The translations under genes and the position numbers were made by a program. This document shows, piece by piece, positions 8,264 to 18,198 of a stretch of DNA of 64,000 nucleotides. The notes under the pieces were generated by a model. That model did no database searches, was not told the DNA's origin, and worked only from the letters and a program-made list of their open reading frames with translations. How positions within the stretch are numbered: position 1 is the first letter of the stretch; every line of letters starts with the position of its first letter. Source of the DNA: Acidilobaceae archaeon (GTDB taxonomy: Archaea > Thermoproteota > Thermoprotei_A > Sulfolobales > Acidilobaceae); NCBI GenBank assembly GCA_027037535.1, contig JALVZQ010000005.1:1-64000 (forward strand), in the 5' to 3' direction.

Positions 8264-8473
8264 GTGTCTGTTATTTTCCTGGTAGTAAGGAAATTATCTG
8301 TAGGAAAGCTAGCGTCTTACTTGTTGCTCTTCTTTTTGAACGTGTTTTTCTCGATGAAAATCCTCTCTCCTATGGATAGCTTGGACTACTTTGTTCTATT
8401 GGTTGTTATTTATCTTTGGATTTTCCTTAATGTGTTTACCACTAGTCCTTTTTTCCTCGAGAACCACTTCTGA
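8264..8473 (+). CDS. Possible small two-segment membrane protein or gene remnant, 69 aa
   Basis: GTG start preceded by GCGGAG. The product has two hydrophobic stretches (about residues 18-30 and 40-60: LLLFFLNVFF and YFVLLVVIYLWIFLNVF). Open segments with hydrophobic coding potential just upstream in other frames suggest that it may be the end of a decayed longer gene. No family recognised and low confidence. Confidence 0.25.
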   Translation: MSVIFLVVRKLSVGKLASYLLLFFLNVFFSMKILSPMDSLDYFVLLVVIYLWIFLNVFTTSPFFLENHF

Positions 8474-8686
8474 GAATGTATAATTAGTTTTACTCGTCTG
8501 ATTTTCACACATGATATAATGGAGAATGTTAGTCTAAGATGTAGCTGTCGCTGATCCCTTCCCGGGAGGTCTTTGTGTATATCTTGTATAGTGAGTTGAA
8601 TAATCTGAGTCGATGGTGTTATCGTGTTTTCTTTTTATATATATTACGATTTTTATCATCATAATGAATATTAAGTAAAATAATAT

Positions 8687-11600
8687 TCATTCTTGATTTC
8701 TATCATATATTTTGTTCTTCGCCAAGTATATGGTCATTATTCCTATGAGGATTATTATTAGTATAATCCATGGTAGCCAAGTAGTTGTTTTTGTGCCTGG
8801 CTGTTGTGGCATGGTTGTTTGGCTACTGGAGAGAGGAGGCTGGATGGGAGGCTGAGTTGTTTGACTGCTTGATGTTTCTCCGTTGCCCGTGGTTTCCTGG
8901 CTTGTGGGAGGTGGAGTCTCGGTTTGAGTAGGCGGGTTTGATGTGTTCGTTTGGTTGTTTCCTGGAGTTGGCTCTGGCTGTGATGTAGTTATGGGTTGTT
9001 GCAGCTCTATGGTTCGAGGTATAGTGATTATTTTGTATTGTTTTGCGTAGTATACGTCTCCGTTTGGTTCTAGGCTTAATAGTAGAAGGGTATGGTTCCC
9101 GGGTTCTTCTAGCGTATAGCAGAAGACATACTGGGTTCCCGGTTCGTGGTATTTGTCTACTTGCGGTGTTAGTAGGATAGGGTCATCGTCGAGAAGTGCT
9201 ATTGTATAGTTAGTATATGGCGTGTACTCAATGCATTCTTGTTCTCCTAAGACGGCTAGGAATGTTAGTGTTGAGTCGATATCTCCTGGAGTAGGTGTAA
9301 GGGTGAGGTTTAGGATTTGTACGCTGTAGGAGTCCCTGTGGGATTGCGGCGTGGTTAGGGCCACGTAGTACTCGTAGCCTGGGGGAGGAGTGATGGTTGT
9401 ATTACACTCAATGCTCTCTAGAGCCTGACTCGGGCCGAACCATGCTTTAACGTTGCCTTGCGGGCATAAGACTTGATAGCTTCCATTGTCAAGTGTCTTT
9501 ATCATGTAGGGACCAGATACTTGAGCTGTATGGAGAGAGGCCTTGAGGCTAAGTGAGGGGAAGAGTCGTGCAGCTATTAGAACGTCTCCGGCCCAGACTC
9601 CAGCTATAACACCGCTCCGTCCTCCTAGATTATCGACTGAGCCATAATATATTCTGGCCCCATCCTCGCTTACTATTGCTGGCACACTATAGCTCCTAGT
9701 ATACGAGGGATCGAATAAATACGGGACTACGAGACCGCCATCGGGAGTTTGAGAGACCGCCAGTACAACTGTGGCGACGATGGGTGGGAGAGTGTCTGGT
9801 AGATCTCTGACTAGCACGGGGCCAGGCACTCGATAGACCTTGTTCGACGCCGGTATTGCTAGCGTGTTATTATCTATCCAGCCTGCGGCCAGCCCATTAT
9901 AATCTATGAAGTCCAGTGTCTCCAGGCCACGATCTGTTACGAGAGCATAGAGAGTACCATTCCCTATGAGCATCCCGTTAAGGAGGAAGCGTGCCCATAG
10001 CGTCACAAGAGCATATTCCCCGGTTGGACTGAGGCGGAGATCATACATGCTGACCCATGTTTGAAGATCTTCCGGATGCCTTATGGGGAGAATCTCCATT
10101 AGATTTTCTGCTAAGAGAGAGGAGAGATTCTCCTCCCCCGACCAGGCCGAGGCTGAATCCTTCCAGTAAAGAGCCAGATTTCCGCCAATTTTTGCCAATG
10201 CGAGAACTGTATGATTAACGCCCACCACCCTCTGAAGATATGCCTCGGGTGGAATAGTCAGGTTTATTGATAAAGATGTATTATCCCCGGGATAATACAG
10301 TGTAGCTCTATAATAGTTGTCTACCCACGTGACTACCACGGCTCCCGGACCCCACGCCGGTCCCAAGCCTTTGAGGGTTCCCTCCTGAGGCGGTGGAAGC
10401 GTGATATTCTCTGTGCCGTCTCTTGTAATCAGCATGTATTGTATTTGTCCTCCCTCATAGCTAACTACAATTACCCCATTGTTGTTTACCCATTCCACTG
10501 GTTTAACTAGTTCCGAGCCCACACCCACTATTCTTGACCCCTTGGAGGGGTCTAGGGAGATTATGAGGAGATCCTGGTATACATTGGGCCGGGCAGCCAG
10601 TACTGCCCAGTCTTGTAACGAGTATAGAGCCACATAATCCCACGTTGTTCCCCCTGTGCTTAGCCCTGACAGAAGAGCTTTCTCTCCGTTGAACAGTATC
10701 TCGGCTTCCACGCCTCTTATGATCGATACAGATCCATTTACCCAACCGTATCCTGCCGAATAAATATTATTGATACTCATATTCCGGCTCCACTCGACCG
10801 TGTACTCTGTGCCGCAGAGAGACGCTTCTTCAACAGTAGATGATGCAGTGCTAGGTTGTAGGGCGAGATGGGCGCAGGCAATGCCGTTTCCTAGGGCTAC
10901 CTGTGTATACTGGCTCAATGGTAAGTCCAGGTAGTCTTCCCCGGCTCCAGGTGTTATAACAGTTATCCTCCATACTGTTTCTCCCGAGTATGCCTGTGTT
11001 AGGATATAGTAGTGTTTGTTGTCCTCGGCGATAGAGTAGAGATACCCGTCTGGCTCTAACTGTGTCAGTGCTCCATTATAGTAGTAGAGTATATTTCCTC
11101 CCACATTCATGAGGAGTGTCCCTAGAACGCTTTTGACCCCCATAGTGGACCCTGTAAGCCATGGTGCTTGAACCGGGCTTTCCACCTGGCTTATTGTAAC
11201 GGTCCCATTGGGCCATATAATGTAGAGGGAGTCCGCTGTGAGTGCCGCTGTGACACCGCTCTGAGGATCGCTTCCCCAATAAGCTATTTGGCCGCTAGTA
11301 TTGTATTCAACCATCGACCCTGTAGTCAGGTCTAGCACTTCGAATAGCGATATATTCCCTATTCTCCTCCCATACGGATCATATATTATCTCTTCATCTA
11401 CCAAAACAGCAGTACTGGGTCCCGATAGGAATACCCTAGTCGGCTTTATACCCAGCGTGTCGTCGTCAAAGATGACGGCACGCTCCACATTACACGAAGA
11501 AGAATTCAAGACCGTTACCATGAAGCCATCTGGTACAGAGGGCGTTTGGCTAAATGGGTTCCACAAGCTCATTACAACTCCTATCTCTTCACGATAAAAA

Positions 11601-12340
11601 GAATAGGAGACTAAGCTTGCCTCGTAACCCCTGAAGGTATAATCTAAGAGGTCGTCGAGAACGTCGAACGCGCATTTCAACTCCAGAGTGCTGGGATCCC
11701 TAAGGGCCAATACGCCACCATACCTATAGGCCTCGACTATGGAGCCTGGGGCTACAAGAGCCTTATCTGGTATCATAGAGCGAGCAGTTTCCAGCGGACT
11801 CGGTACAACAGGATAATAATACTCCTTCGTCCATTGATGGACGACTAAGGCGGAACCACTAGGCACAATAAATGACATATTAAGCCCAGTATTCGCAAGA
11901 TCCGGTGTTGGGCCCAAGTCGAAGCTTGCAACAAGCAGGTCTTTATGGAAGAGATATACAATAATATGCCAATCCCTCCAAAGATCAAACTGTATCCTGA
12001 TGCCTCCGAAAGCATAAATTGTCTTATCCTCTCCACCATATGAAACACTGGTATTCTCCAAAACCAGAGGACCCGCTAGCCATTCATCATCAGCGTCTTT
12101 AAGTCCGATCTCAAGACTCCCGTTTTTAACCCATACGTAGAAAACTGATCTGACAAGAGCCACCTCCGGAGAATCAGCTTTCAGCGGATACCTAGCTTCG
12201 CCAGGATACCTAGATCCCCCTAGAGGTACAGGTCCTTCTGGGGAGATAATAACAGCCCCGTCTTGCGTCTGGCCTAGGAAAGCGGTGAGAGGGGCTGCTA
12301 AGAGTATGAGAACCACGAGCGAAATAACAGCCTTCTTCAC
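8687..12340 (-). CDS. Very large cell-surface protein with signal peptide and C-terminal membrane anchor, 1217 aa
   Basis: Starts with a classical signal peptide (MKKAVISLVVLILLAAPLTAF) and ends with a Thr/Ser/Pro/Gln-rich stalk of about 70 residues (PTQTETPPPTSQETTGNGE and on) followed by one membrane segment (WLPWIILIIILIGIMTIYL) and a short basic tail. The ~1100-residue ectodomain is rich in repeating short beta strands with W-N-G/G-D turns, suggesting beta-propeller-like blades, and carries many NxS/NxT sequons. The architecture is that of a stalked exoprotein such as an S-layer-associated or receptor protein; no catalytic domain is recognised. The GTG start overlaps the stop of the upstream secreted-protein gene (GTGA), so the two are translationally coupled. 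Confidence 0.8.
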   Translation of the reverse strand: MKKAVISLVVLILLAAPLTAFLGQTQDGAVIISPEGPVPLGGSRYPGEARYPLKADSPEVALVRSVFYVWVKNGSLEIGLKDADDEWLAGPLVLENTSVSYGGEDKTIYAFGGIRIQFDLWRDWHIIVYLFHKDLLVASFDLGPTPDLANTGLNMSFIVPSGSALVVHQWTKEYYYPVVPSPLETARSMIPDKALVAPGSIVEAYRYGGVLALRDPSTLELKCAFDVLDDLLDYTFRGYEASLVSYSFYREEIGVVMSLWNPFSQTPSVPDGFMVTVLNSSSCNVERAVIFDDDTLGIKPTRVFLSGPSTAVLVDEEIIYDPYGRRIGNISLFEVLDLTTGSMVEYNTSGQIAYWGSDPQSGVTAALTADSLYIIWPNGTVTISQVESPVQAPWLTGSTMGVKSVLGTLLMNVGGNILYYYNGALTQLEPDGYLYSIAEDNKHYYILTQAYSGETVWRITVITPGAGEDYLDLPLSQYTQVALGNGIACAHLALQPSTASSTVEEASLCGTEYTVEWSRNMSINNIYSAGYGWVNGSVSIIRGVEAEILFNGEKALLSGLSTGGTTWDYVALYSLQDWAVLAARPNVYQDLLIISLDPSKGSRIVGVGSELVKPVEWVNNNGVIVVSYEGGQIQYMLITRDGTENITLPPPQEGTLKGLGPAWGPGAVVVTWVDNYYRATLYYPGDNTSLSINLTIPPEAYLQRVVGVNHTVLALAKIGGNLALYWKDSASAWSGEENLSSLLAENLMEILPIRHPEDLQTWVSMYDLRLSPTGEYALVTLWARFLLNGMLIGNGTLYALVTDRGLETLDFIDYNGLAAGWIDNNTLAIPASNKVYRVPGPVLVRDLPDTLPPIVATVVLAVSQTPDGGLVVPYLFDPSYTRSYSVPAIVSEDGARIYYGSVDNLGGRSGVIAGVWAGDVLIAARLFPSLSLKASLHTAQVSGPYMIKTLDNGSYQVLCPQGNVKAWFGPSQALESIECNTTITPPPGYEYYVALTTPQSHRDSYSVQILNLTLTPTPGDIDSTLTFLAVLGEQECIEYTPYTNYTIALLDDDPILLTPQVDKYHEPGTQYVFCYTLEEPGNHTLLLLSLEPNGDVYYAKQYKIITIPRTIELQQPITTSQPEPTPGNNQTNTSNPPTQTETPPPTSQETTGNGETSSSQTTQPPIQPPLSSSQTTMPQQPGTKTTTWLPWIILIIILIGIMTIYLAKNKIYDRNQE

Positions 12341-14550
12341 CCTGCACCACCCCCTAAGGTTATTTTAAGAATCTCATCTCCCCCACTCTCCGTGACAGCC
12401 ACAACGTATAATGTGTCGGGACTAGTCGCGAAGTCTCCTAAATATCTAATATTATCGGGGAGAACCACATGGTAAACGCGAATAAACGCTCTACCGTTAT
12501 AAGTAACGTTAACAAGCTCGACAGCATACACGTCTTTCCACCCAACATAGATAAGAGCAGGATTATCGTTGATCACGGCCGGCCTCGGCGTGAAAGATGA
12601 TGGGATCGGTACAAGGACAATTGAGTCGTTTTCAGGATCAAGTAGCATGAAGCCTTGGCCATCTGGACCAGCCCACATAAGCACTCTTGTATTGGTAGGA
12701 AAAGTATAGAGGCTGCCGAGAGATCTAGGAATATGCATGGCCCACTCCACGGTACCGTTTAAGGGATCAACTAGCGAGATAACATTAGCATTATCCAGCG
12801 TCCTATTAAGTACGATTACGCCGCCATCCCAGTAAAGAGTTGTCTGATACGGTACATGATAGAACCGTACAATGCTGCCCTCTACGATAGCAGCAATAAT
12901 CTGTCCGGAAGGCGTACCAAAAGGCATGTACAGGGGTATAAATAGCCCACCTCCTCTCACCGCCCCCTCCTGAACCTCAACGTTATCAGGCAACCAATCT
13001 GGAACGAGGCCTCCATAATCAACTACGCCTCCTCCACTCAGATTAAGGCTCATAAGTTCTCTACCGCTAACAAAGAAGAATTTCCCGTCCAGTATCCCAA
13101 TGGGCTTTCCAAGGTTGAGGCTCCATACAGCCACTAGATCCCCGTCATCATTATACACTAGGACCTCGTTCTCGTCTCGCGAATACACGAGAAGGTAGCC
13201 GTCTCCTGCCGTAATATATGACGGATAAAAACTTAGACTCGAGAAATGTTCAACGCTAGCATTCACAACTACATTCTCTACACGTAGGCCCAGATGATAC
13301 TGCATCAGTGGTCTGAGGAGAAGCAAGCTAAAATAGTCATAGGGCACCCCTACATATTCGTTCTCCTCATAGTAGACCGGCATAGGTCCTCCGGAACCGG
13401 CCCCCTGGACAAGGCTCAGGTTAAGATCAAGCCTCACATGCTTAATCAGAATAGTCCAATTATTGTATATTAAGAATCCATCGCCGTCGAAGATATCTCC
13501 AGAATAGCCGACTCGAAGCCCCCAATAGTAGTCGAGAGGCATCGCCTTAAACCATAGGCCCTGCGGAAGCACAACGTTACTAGACCCGTAAAGCACCGAG
13601 TTTACCTCTCCCTCCAGTTGCCGGAATAAATCCAAAGAATAGAATATCTCCAAGGAGTGGAAACCCGTAGTATTAACCAGATACAGATTAGAACTAGACC
13701 CTATAAGAAGCGACCCTCCTCCTACCTCTACCCTATATACCTTGAATCCCGTACCATCCACGTTCACACTTTCCAGCACTCCATTGCTAGACACTAGATA
13801 AGCCCTGTATAATGTTGTTAGAAGCGCTACATCCTCCCCGACATAATAGGCATGCAGCACGTCTAAGCTAGTGTCTAGACTTACCGTATAATTATAGAGC
13901 TCGACTCCTCCGCCAATATCATATATGTGTACATCATAACCTCCATAACTAGACAAGTTCTTAAAAACCACCATAATCCTACCGCCGCCTATAGAAACAA
14001 TCGGGCAAAACACTGCATAGAACCCGCCATAGCCATCCGGAGTTAACATGAGTCCCCCAACATAGCGATAGCCAAGCTCCTGTCTAAGAGAGATATTTGT
14101 TTCCCCATCGCTATCCACACTACCAGCCACAATACTCAAATCACCGTAGACTTTGAGATACCTAATAGAGCCCCAACCAGTAGTAGGAGGAGAACCATCA
14201 ATCCACCAATCATCCAATATAACAGCGCCGAAGAATCCTTCTCCAATAGTAGCAGAAGGAGGACACAGCACCCGAAAGCTTGCCGCTTCTCCCATGTCGC
14301 CATAGTATACGTGGGCAAGCCAGCCAGGGACTCCCTCTACAGATTCAACATCTATATATAGCCTGCCAGCAGCTAACGGCTCTGCCCCGGTTCTATCTAT
14401 AACCCCAATGGTTCTTAAAAGATCATTATTCTCCCCAGTAATCGTAGTAGGAGCTGCATAGATAACAGAGGCTAAGAGTACAGCAGGAACGAGTAAAATG
14501 CTTAGCAGCCTAGTACTTGCTCGCCCCAAACACGCGCACCCCGGAGACAT
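12337..14550 (-). CDS. Large secreted protein, propeller-like, first gene of surface operon, 737 aa
   Basis: An N-terminal hydrophobic segment at about residues 13-32 (LLSILLVPAVLLASVIYAAP) is a signal peptide with a likely cleavage after YAA. The rest is extracytoplasmic, rich in Gly, Tyr, Val and aromatic beta strands such as GGSLLIGSSSNLYLVNTTG and VLVYNDDGDLVAVWSL, reminiscent of repeated propeller blades. No C-terminal anchor is present, so it may be held by its partner. It ends GGGAG, encoded by GGTGGTGCAGGG, which doubles as a ribosome binding element for the overlapping GTG start of the anchored 1217-residue protein. Coupling argues that the two products form one surface complex. Function unknown. 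Confidence 0.75.
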   Translation of the reverse strand: MSPGCACLGRASTRLLSILLVPAVLLASVIYAAPTTITGENNDLLRTIGVIDRTGAEPLAAGRLYIDVESVEGVPGWLAHVYYGDMGEAASFRVLCPPSATIGEGFFGAVILDDWWIDGSPPTTGWGSIRYLKVYGDLSIVAGSVDSDGETNISLRQELGYRYVGGLMLTPDGYGGFYAVFCPIVSIGGGRIMVVFKNLSSYGGYDVHIYDIGGGVELYNYTVSLDTSLDVLHAYYVGEDVALLTTLYRAYLVSSNGVLESVNVDGTGFKVYRVEVGGGSLLIGSSSNLYLVNTTGFHSLEIFYSLDLFRQLEGEVNSVLYGSSNVVLPQGLWFKAMPLDYYWGLRVGYSGDIFDGDGFLIYNNWTILIKHVRLDLNLSLVQGAGSGGPMPVYYEENEYVGVPYDYFSLLLLRPLMQYHLGLRVENVVVNASVEHFSSLSFYPSYITAGDGYLLVYSRDENEVLVYNDDGDLVAVWSLNLGKPIGILDGKFFFVSGRELMSLNLSGGGVVDYGGLVPDWLPDNVEVQEGAVRGGGLFIPLYMPFGTPSGQIIAAIVEGSIVRFYHVPYQTTLYWDGGVIVLNRTLDNANVISLVDPLNGTVEWAMHIPRSLGSLYTFPTNTRVLMWAGPDGQGFMLLDPENDSIVLVPIPSSFTPRPAVINDNPALIYVGWKDVYAVELVNVTYNGRAFIRVYHVVLPDNIRYLGDFATSPDTLYVVAVTESGGDEILKITLGGGAG

Positions 14551-15018
14551 TGAGTATACCTATAGCCACACTAGCAGTGATATAACCAGGAAGAATCACC
14601 CAGGCAACTATAAATAATAACTCCTGAGTATGAGGCCGGTGATCAAACCTTGAAAGACAAAGCAACATGCATGAATCTAGAATCACTATTAAAGTACCAG
14701 TAACACTATATTATCTGCATAATTATAATACCCAGCATGAACCCATCGAACCGATTACATCGGAAGCCTCAACACGACAATAATAAGGGCCGTAAGAGAG
14801 CACGACGCATACCTTATCAAGCGTGTTAGTTCTCAAGCCAACGACTGATAGCATGGCAAGCCACGTTAATAAACGAATCTTAAATTTAAGCAATCTAACC
14901 TGAGACTGCTAGTAGATTGTAGTGTTAAGAAGCCCTCCTTGACATCTAACAGGATTATGATAAGAAATAATGATTGAGCATGTGGACCGGGCAATCGAGT
15001 CAGGAAATAATCCTGTGT
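14551..15018. other. Intergenic region upstream of the surface operon
   Basis: Holds the promoter of the minus-strand surface operon, presumably close to 14570-14600, and the 3' region of the DJ-1/PfpI gene. One minor hairpin (CCGAT TAC ATCGG near 14751) was seen but is too weak to call. No ORF or RNA gene is supported. Confidence 0.35.
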
Positions 15019-15597
15019 TTACCCGGTAATTCTGCTTCTTACTAGCTTCTTGAACTCCCGCATCCACTCACTATTGTCGGGCCAGGCCCTGCTTGTGACT
15101 AGGTTTCCGTCGACAACTACCGCCTCGTCTACCCATTTTGCACCAGCATTCACAACGTCTGGCTTAACTGCTATATAGCTAGTCATCTTCCTTCCCTTCA
15201 GCTGATCCGGTACTGCGGCTAACAGTACTAGAGGAGCATGGCATATAGCGGCAACCGGCTTATTTTCCTCAAAGAAGTGTCTAACTATCTCCAGGACCTT
15301 ATCGTAAAGGCGTATATATTCTGGCAGTCTCCCTCCAGGTATTACTAGGCCGTCGTACTCTTCGGGGTTAACTTCCTCGAGCAGCAAGTCCGGCTCCCAT
15401 AGGTAACCGGGCTTCTCTGTATAGGTCTGCCATCCGGGTTCAAAGTCGTGGACAACTGTGTGTATTTTCTCTTTTTTAGGAGCGGCGACATGCACTATCC
15501 ATCCTTCCTCTCGGAGACTGAAATAAGGATACAGGATCTCCAATGCCTCTGCAGCGTCACCGCCGAGGATAAGAATCTTAGGAGTCTTCTCTGACAC
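15019..15597 (-). CDS. DJ-1/PfpI family protein (class I glutamine amidotransferase-like fold), 192 aa
   Basis: The nucleophile elbow with catalytic cysteine is visible as AAICHAPLVL, preceded by the conserved Gly-rich turn DGLVIPGGRLPEYIR that provides the acidic partner region and by an N-terminal Rossmann-type strand (KILILGGDAAEALEI). This is the arrangement of archaeal PfpI/DJ-1 proteins, which act as deglycases, glyoxalase-like enzymes or peptidases, usually as hexamers or trimers of dimers. I prefer the GTG at 15597 over the listed 15618 because GAGGTGG lies at correct spacing before it and the family begins near there. Monocistronic. Substrate cannot be told from sequence. Confidence 0.85.
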   Translation of the reverse strand: MSEKTPKILILGGDAAEALEILYPYFSLREEGWIVHVAAPKKEKIHTVVHDFEPGWQTYTEKPGYLWEPDLLLEEVNPEEYDGLVIPGGRLPEYIRLYDKVLEIVRHFFEENKPVAAICHAPLVLLAAVPDQLKGRKMTSYIAVKPDVVNAGAKWVDEAVVVDGNLVTSRAWPDNSEWMREFKKLVRSRITG

Positions 15598-15682
15598 GTC
15601 CACCACCTCGCATAACATACTTAATCTAGTTTACAAATCGCGTAATTCAATATACTATATAGTAATAAAACAAATATTAATC

Positions 15683-15865
15683 TTAACCACTGGTATGGGG
15701 CAAGCGACAATGTAGGAACCCTTCACCTCCCATACTATAATCAAGTATATCTATGCCGATCCCTCCGGCGATGTAATACATATTCGTCAAGAACTCACTA
15801 ATGTTAATAGTACTAACAATAAGATCTAAGTTTCCTATCAAGTAATCCTCCACAATGTTAAACAA
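15683..15865 (-). pseudogene. Possible fragment of a PIN-domain (VapC-like) toxin, 60 aa
   Basis: TTG-start ORF. The segment DLIVSTINISEFLTNMYYIAGG resembles the central part of PIN-domain proteins (strand, then Ser/Thr-x-Asn-hydrophobic-Ser/Ala-Glu-Phe, the Glu being a metal ligand). Typical PIN proteins have 120-150 residues and begin with an Asp-Thr/Ser motif; that part is missing here, and so is the C-terminal Asp-rich part. No antitoxin gene is seen. It lies just upstream, on the opposite strand, of the ATPase/partner module. Assignment is weak. Confidence 0.25.
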
Positions 15866-15936
15866 TGTTAAAAATACTATTTATTACAAGAGAAGTATCC
15901 TAATAATGACTGGAGAGCAAAGGATATCTATGATCT

Positions 15937-17202
15937 ATGGGTGTAACATGCTTGAGCCTCAAACTGAGAATACATAATTTTAAGAGCTTCGATGATCTAT
16001 CAGTCGAACTAGGAGATCTCACGGTTCTTGTAGGACAAGCGGCAAGCGGTAAAAGCAACTTGCTGGAGGCACTAGAAACCCTAGGATACGCCATAAAAGT
16101 ACTGGTAGAGGCTAGCCTCGGCGAGTATCCAATAAATTATCCGCCTGCTCCATTTAACTACTATGTTAGGTCCGTGAGATGCCTAGATCTTATCAACAGA
16201 CATAGGAGAATCCAAGAGTCGAGTAGCATGGTCCATCTCGAGGACTTAGAAAAACGTATCTCTTTCAATGTAAACATTGAATGTCTCCAAGACCCAAGCA
16301 CCGTTCATATTAACTTGGGAATCGGCGATATCAACGGTAAATTAGTAGCTCAACTCGTCGAAAAAATATTAGACACAAGCAGTTATGGCTCTAGTGATAT
16401 ATCCGTAATATTACAATTCTTGGGTTCAGTTATCAGTTCTATGCAGATATCCTCCCATATAAAAGAAAAAGAAGACCTTAAAACCTTGCCGAGACACGTT
16501 ATCGCACCTCGTCTCTATGGATTCGACAGAATGAATGTCGTGACAAACATTATGTATAGAAACACTAGGCGTAGATATCCATATTCTTATCTAGAGGAAA
16601 GAGCTACAAACCTTGGATGGATTCTCTATAATAACGACGACGTCCTAGACGAGATTAACCATGTACTTGAAGAACTAGGCTTCAGCATCCAGATCGAACC
16701 CTTAAGCGATGGCCAGTTAGCCTTCAGAGACGGGGGCAAGGATATAGGTCCTGTCAGTATAAGCGATACTGTCCTGCGTCTTCTTTATATGCTGACAATT
16801 TTTCTGACGTCTAAGAAGACGACTTATAAAGCACAGGGGGTTACGCTATATCCTCTTGTGATGCTGGAGGAACCGGAGGCACACGTCTATCCCTTTGCTT
16901 TTTCCGACTTAATACAAACACTATACGAGACCCTAATGAATGACTCCTCTCTAATCATAACTACCCATAGCGGAAACCTTGCCCAGAGATTGTGGGAAAA
17001 ATATAGCGGTAAAAAAGATGTAAAAATATACTATGTGATAAGGAATAAATCTAGATCAACAATACTATACGAGGTAGACATGGTAGAGTTATTAAATGAA
17101 GGATTAGACCTTGACATGCTCGTCAGCCAGCCTATGGAAAAGATAGAAGAACTCATCAATCACAATGTACTCTTCCTCCAATCCAGTAATGGTGATCCCT
17201 AA
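15937..17202 (+). CDS. AAA/SMC-like ATPase of the AAA_15/AAA_21 (OLD-like) group, 421 aa, first gene of a two-gene module
   Basis: The N-terminus LKLRIHNFKSFDDLSVELGD is the hallmark of this ABC/SMC-like class. Walker A is VGQAASGKSN (about residues 32-41). An insert of about 200 mostly helical residues follows. Walker B is LVMLEEPEAHVYP (about 307-319), with the catalytic Glu doubled, and the switch His is in LIITTHSGNLAQ. Such ATPases drive effector nucleases in OLD, Gabija, PARIS and retron-type systems. The next gene starts 1 bp after the stop and encodes a small partner. A possible alternative TTG start at 15952 would remove five residues. Family is clear; a defence role is inference from architecture. 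Confidence 0.85.
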   Translation: MGVTCLSLKLRIHNFKSFDDLSVELGDLTVLVGQAASGKSNLLEALETLGYAIKVLVEASLGEYPINYPPAPFNYYVRSVRCLDLINRHRRIQESSSMVHLEDLEKRISFNVNIECLQDPSTVHINLGIGDINGKLVAQLVEKILDTSSYGSSDISVILQFLGSVISSMQISSHIKEKEDLKTLPRHVIAPRLYGFDRMNVVTNIMYRNTRRRYPYSYLEERATNLGWILYNNDDVLDEINHVLEELGFSIQIEPLSDGQLAFRDGGKDIGPVSISDTVLRLLYMLTIFLTSKKTTYKAQGVTLYPLVMLEEPEAHVYPFAFSDLIQTLYETLMNDSSLIITTHSGNLAQRLWEKYSGKKDVKIYYVIRNKSRSTILYEVDMVELLNEGLDLDMLVSQPMEKIEELINHNVLFLQSSNGDP

Positions 17203-17203
17203 T

Positions 17204-17749
17204 ATGCCGAATTCTAATAAGCATAGAAAATTATCCTTTGCCGAGTGCTATGTTAACCAAACAATACTATATTGGCTAGTTCCAGGAAGAATACCTAACC
17301 ACTGCGAAGGAACCACGAAGTGCCTTAAAGAAATCGAGAAAAACGCGCACTCACGGACCCGGGATTATCTACTAGGATTAATAGATTATGAATATAATGA
17401 TGGAATAAGAAAATATCTAGACAGAGTACTAAATAAACATAAATGCAGTATAGAATGCGAAAACGAAATAATTAAAATATATCAATGCGAAAATACGATC
17501 CAACTACTAGTATTCAGTAAGCCTCCAGAGGATCTCCTAGCGGACAAAGACCCCTACTATAGAGAGTTTTTTAGGAACGCTAAGAATCTAAGACAGTTCA
17601 AACGAAACGCCCGCAAATACCTGGACGCGTCTTACCGTGATCTCTGCAGTAATAAAAACAATATAAGAGAACACGTGCTAGGAGGGTTATGTTTACTTTA
17701 TAGTTTAACTAGAGAACTGGTGAAGAATTGCGTATTCTCCTCTAAATAG
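17204..17749 (+). CDS. Small partner of the ATPase, possibly Toprim/DUF4276-like, 181 aa
   Basis: I choose the ATG at 17204, one base after the ATPase stop, over the listed 17165. The N-terminal SFAECYVNQTILYWLV, the acidic LIDYEYND (about residues 59-66) and a later strand IIKIYQCENTIQLLVF with a conserved-looking Glu are arranged as in Toprim-type effectors (Glu, then DxE/D, then a helix with Glu/Asn) that accompany AAA_15 ATPases. The C-terminal third is basic and helical (RNAKNLRQFKRNARKYL), suited to nucleic acid binding. Six cysteines are scattered. I do not recognise a named family with certainty. The tight coupling to the ATPase implies that the two act together. Confidence 0.7.
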   Translation: MPNSNKHRKLSFAECYVNQTILYWLVPGRIPNHCEGTTKCLKEIEKNAHSRTRDYLLGLIDYEYNDGIRKYLDRVLNKHKCSIECENEIIKIYQCENTIQLLVFSKPPEDLLADKDPYYREFFRNAKNLRQFKRNARKYLDASYRDLCSNKNNIREHVLGGLCLLYSLTRELVKNCVFSSK

Positions 17750-18198
17750 AATTAGAAAGTATCATTGTTACGACTTTTAATATATTTTAACTTGAATAAA
17801 CAATATGGTCTACACTATCAAAGCACGTTGTAATACGAGCAGCCTTGACCTACACCTCAAGTAAAAGGATTACTACCCTACAAGGGGGAATCCAATAATG
17901 CTTGCCCTCTATATGGTATCTCTTTGTCGAGATATCCCTCCTTCTGATAACCAAGAAGTATGCAGTAGTTACAACTAGCCGAGTACTATGATTAATGCAA
18001 GACGCAAAGATATGAATCCAACTGCTTCCAATATGTGAGCTATAAATCGGCCCTTGTTATAGGATAACCTATCGTAGCATATAGGATTTAAGAGCTTACT
18101 AAATTATATGAAGAGAAATCCTAGTCTATATCTCTTACATGAACAAGGGGATTCTCCCCATGAACCAATGGACTTATACAGCCATAGGAACACTCCTG
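17750..18198. other. Intergenic region, nothing recognised
   Basis: AT-rich gap between convergent transcripts: the ATPase module from the left and the kinase gene from the right. No RNA gene, repeat or plausible ORF was seen. T-rich TTTTAATATATTTTAAC near 17775 could terminate the module transcript. Confidence 0.35.
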
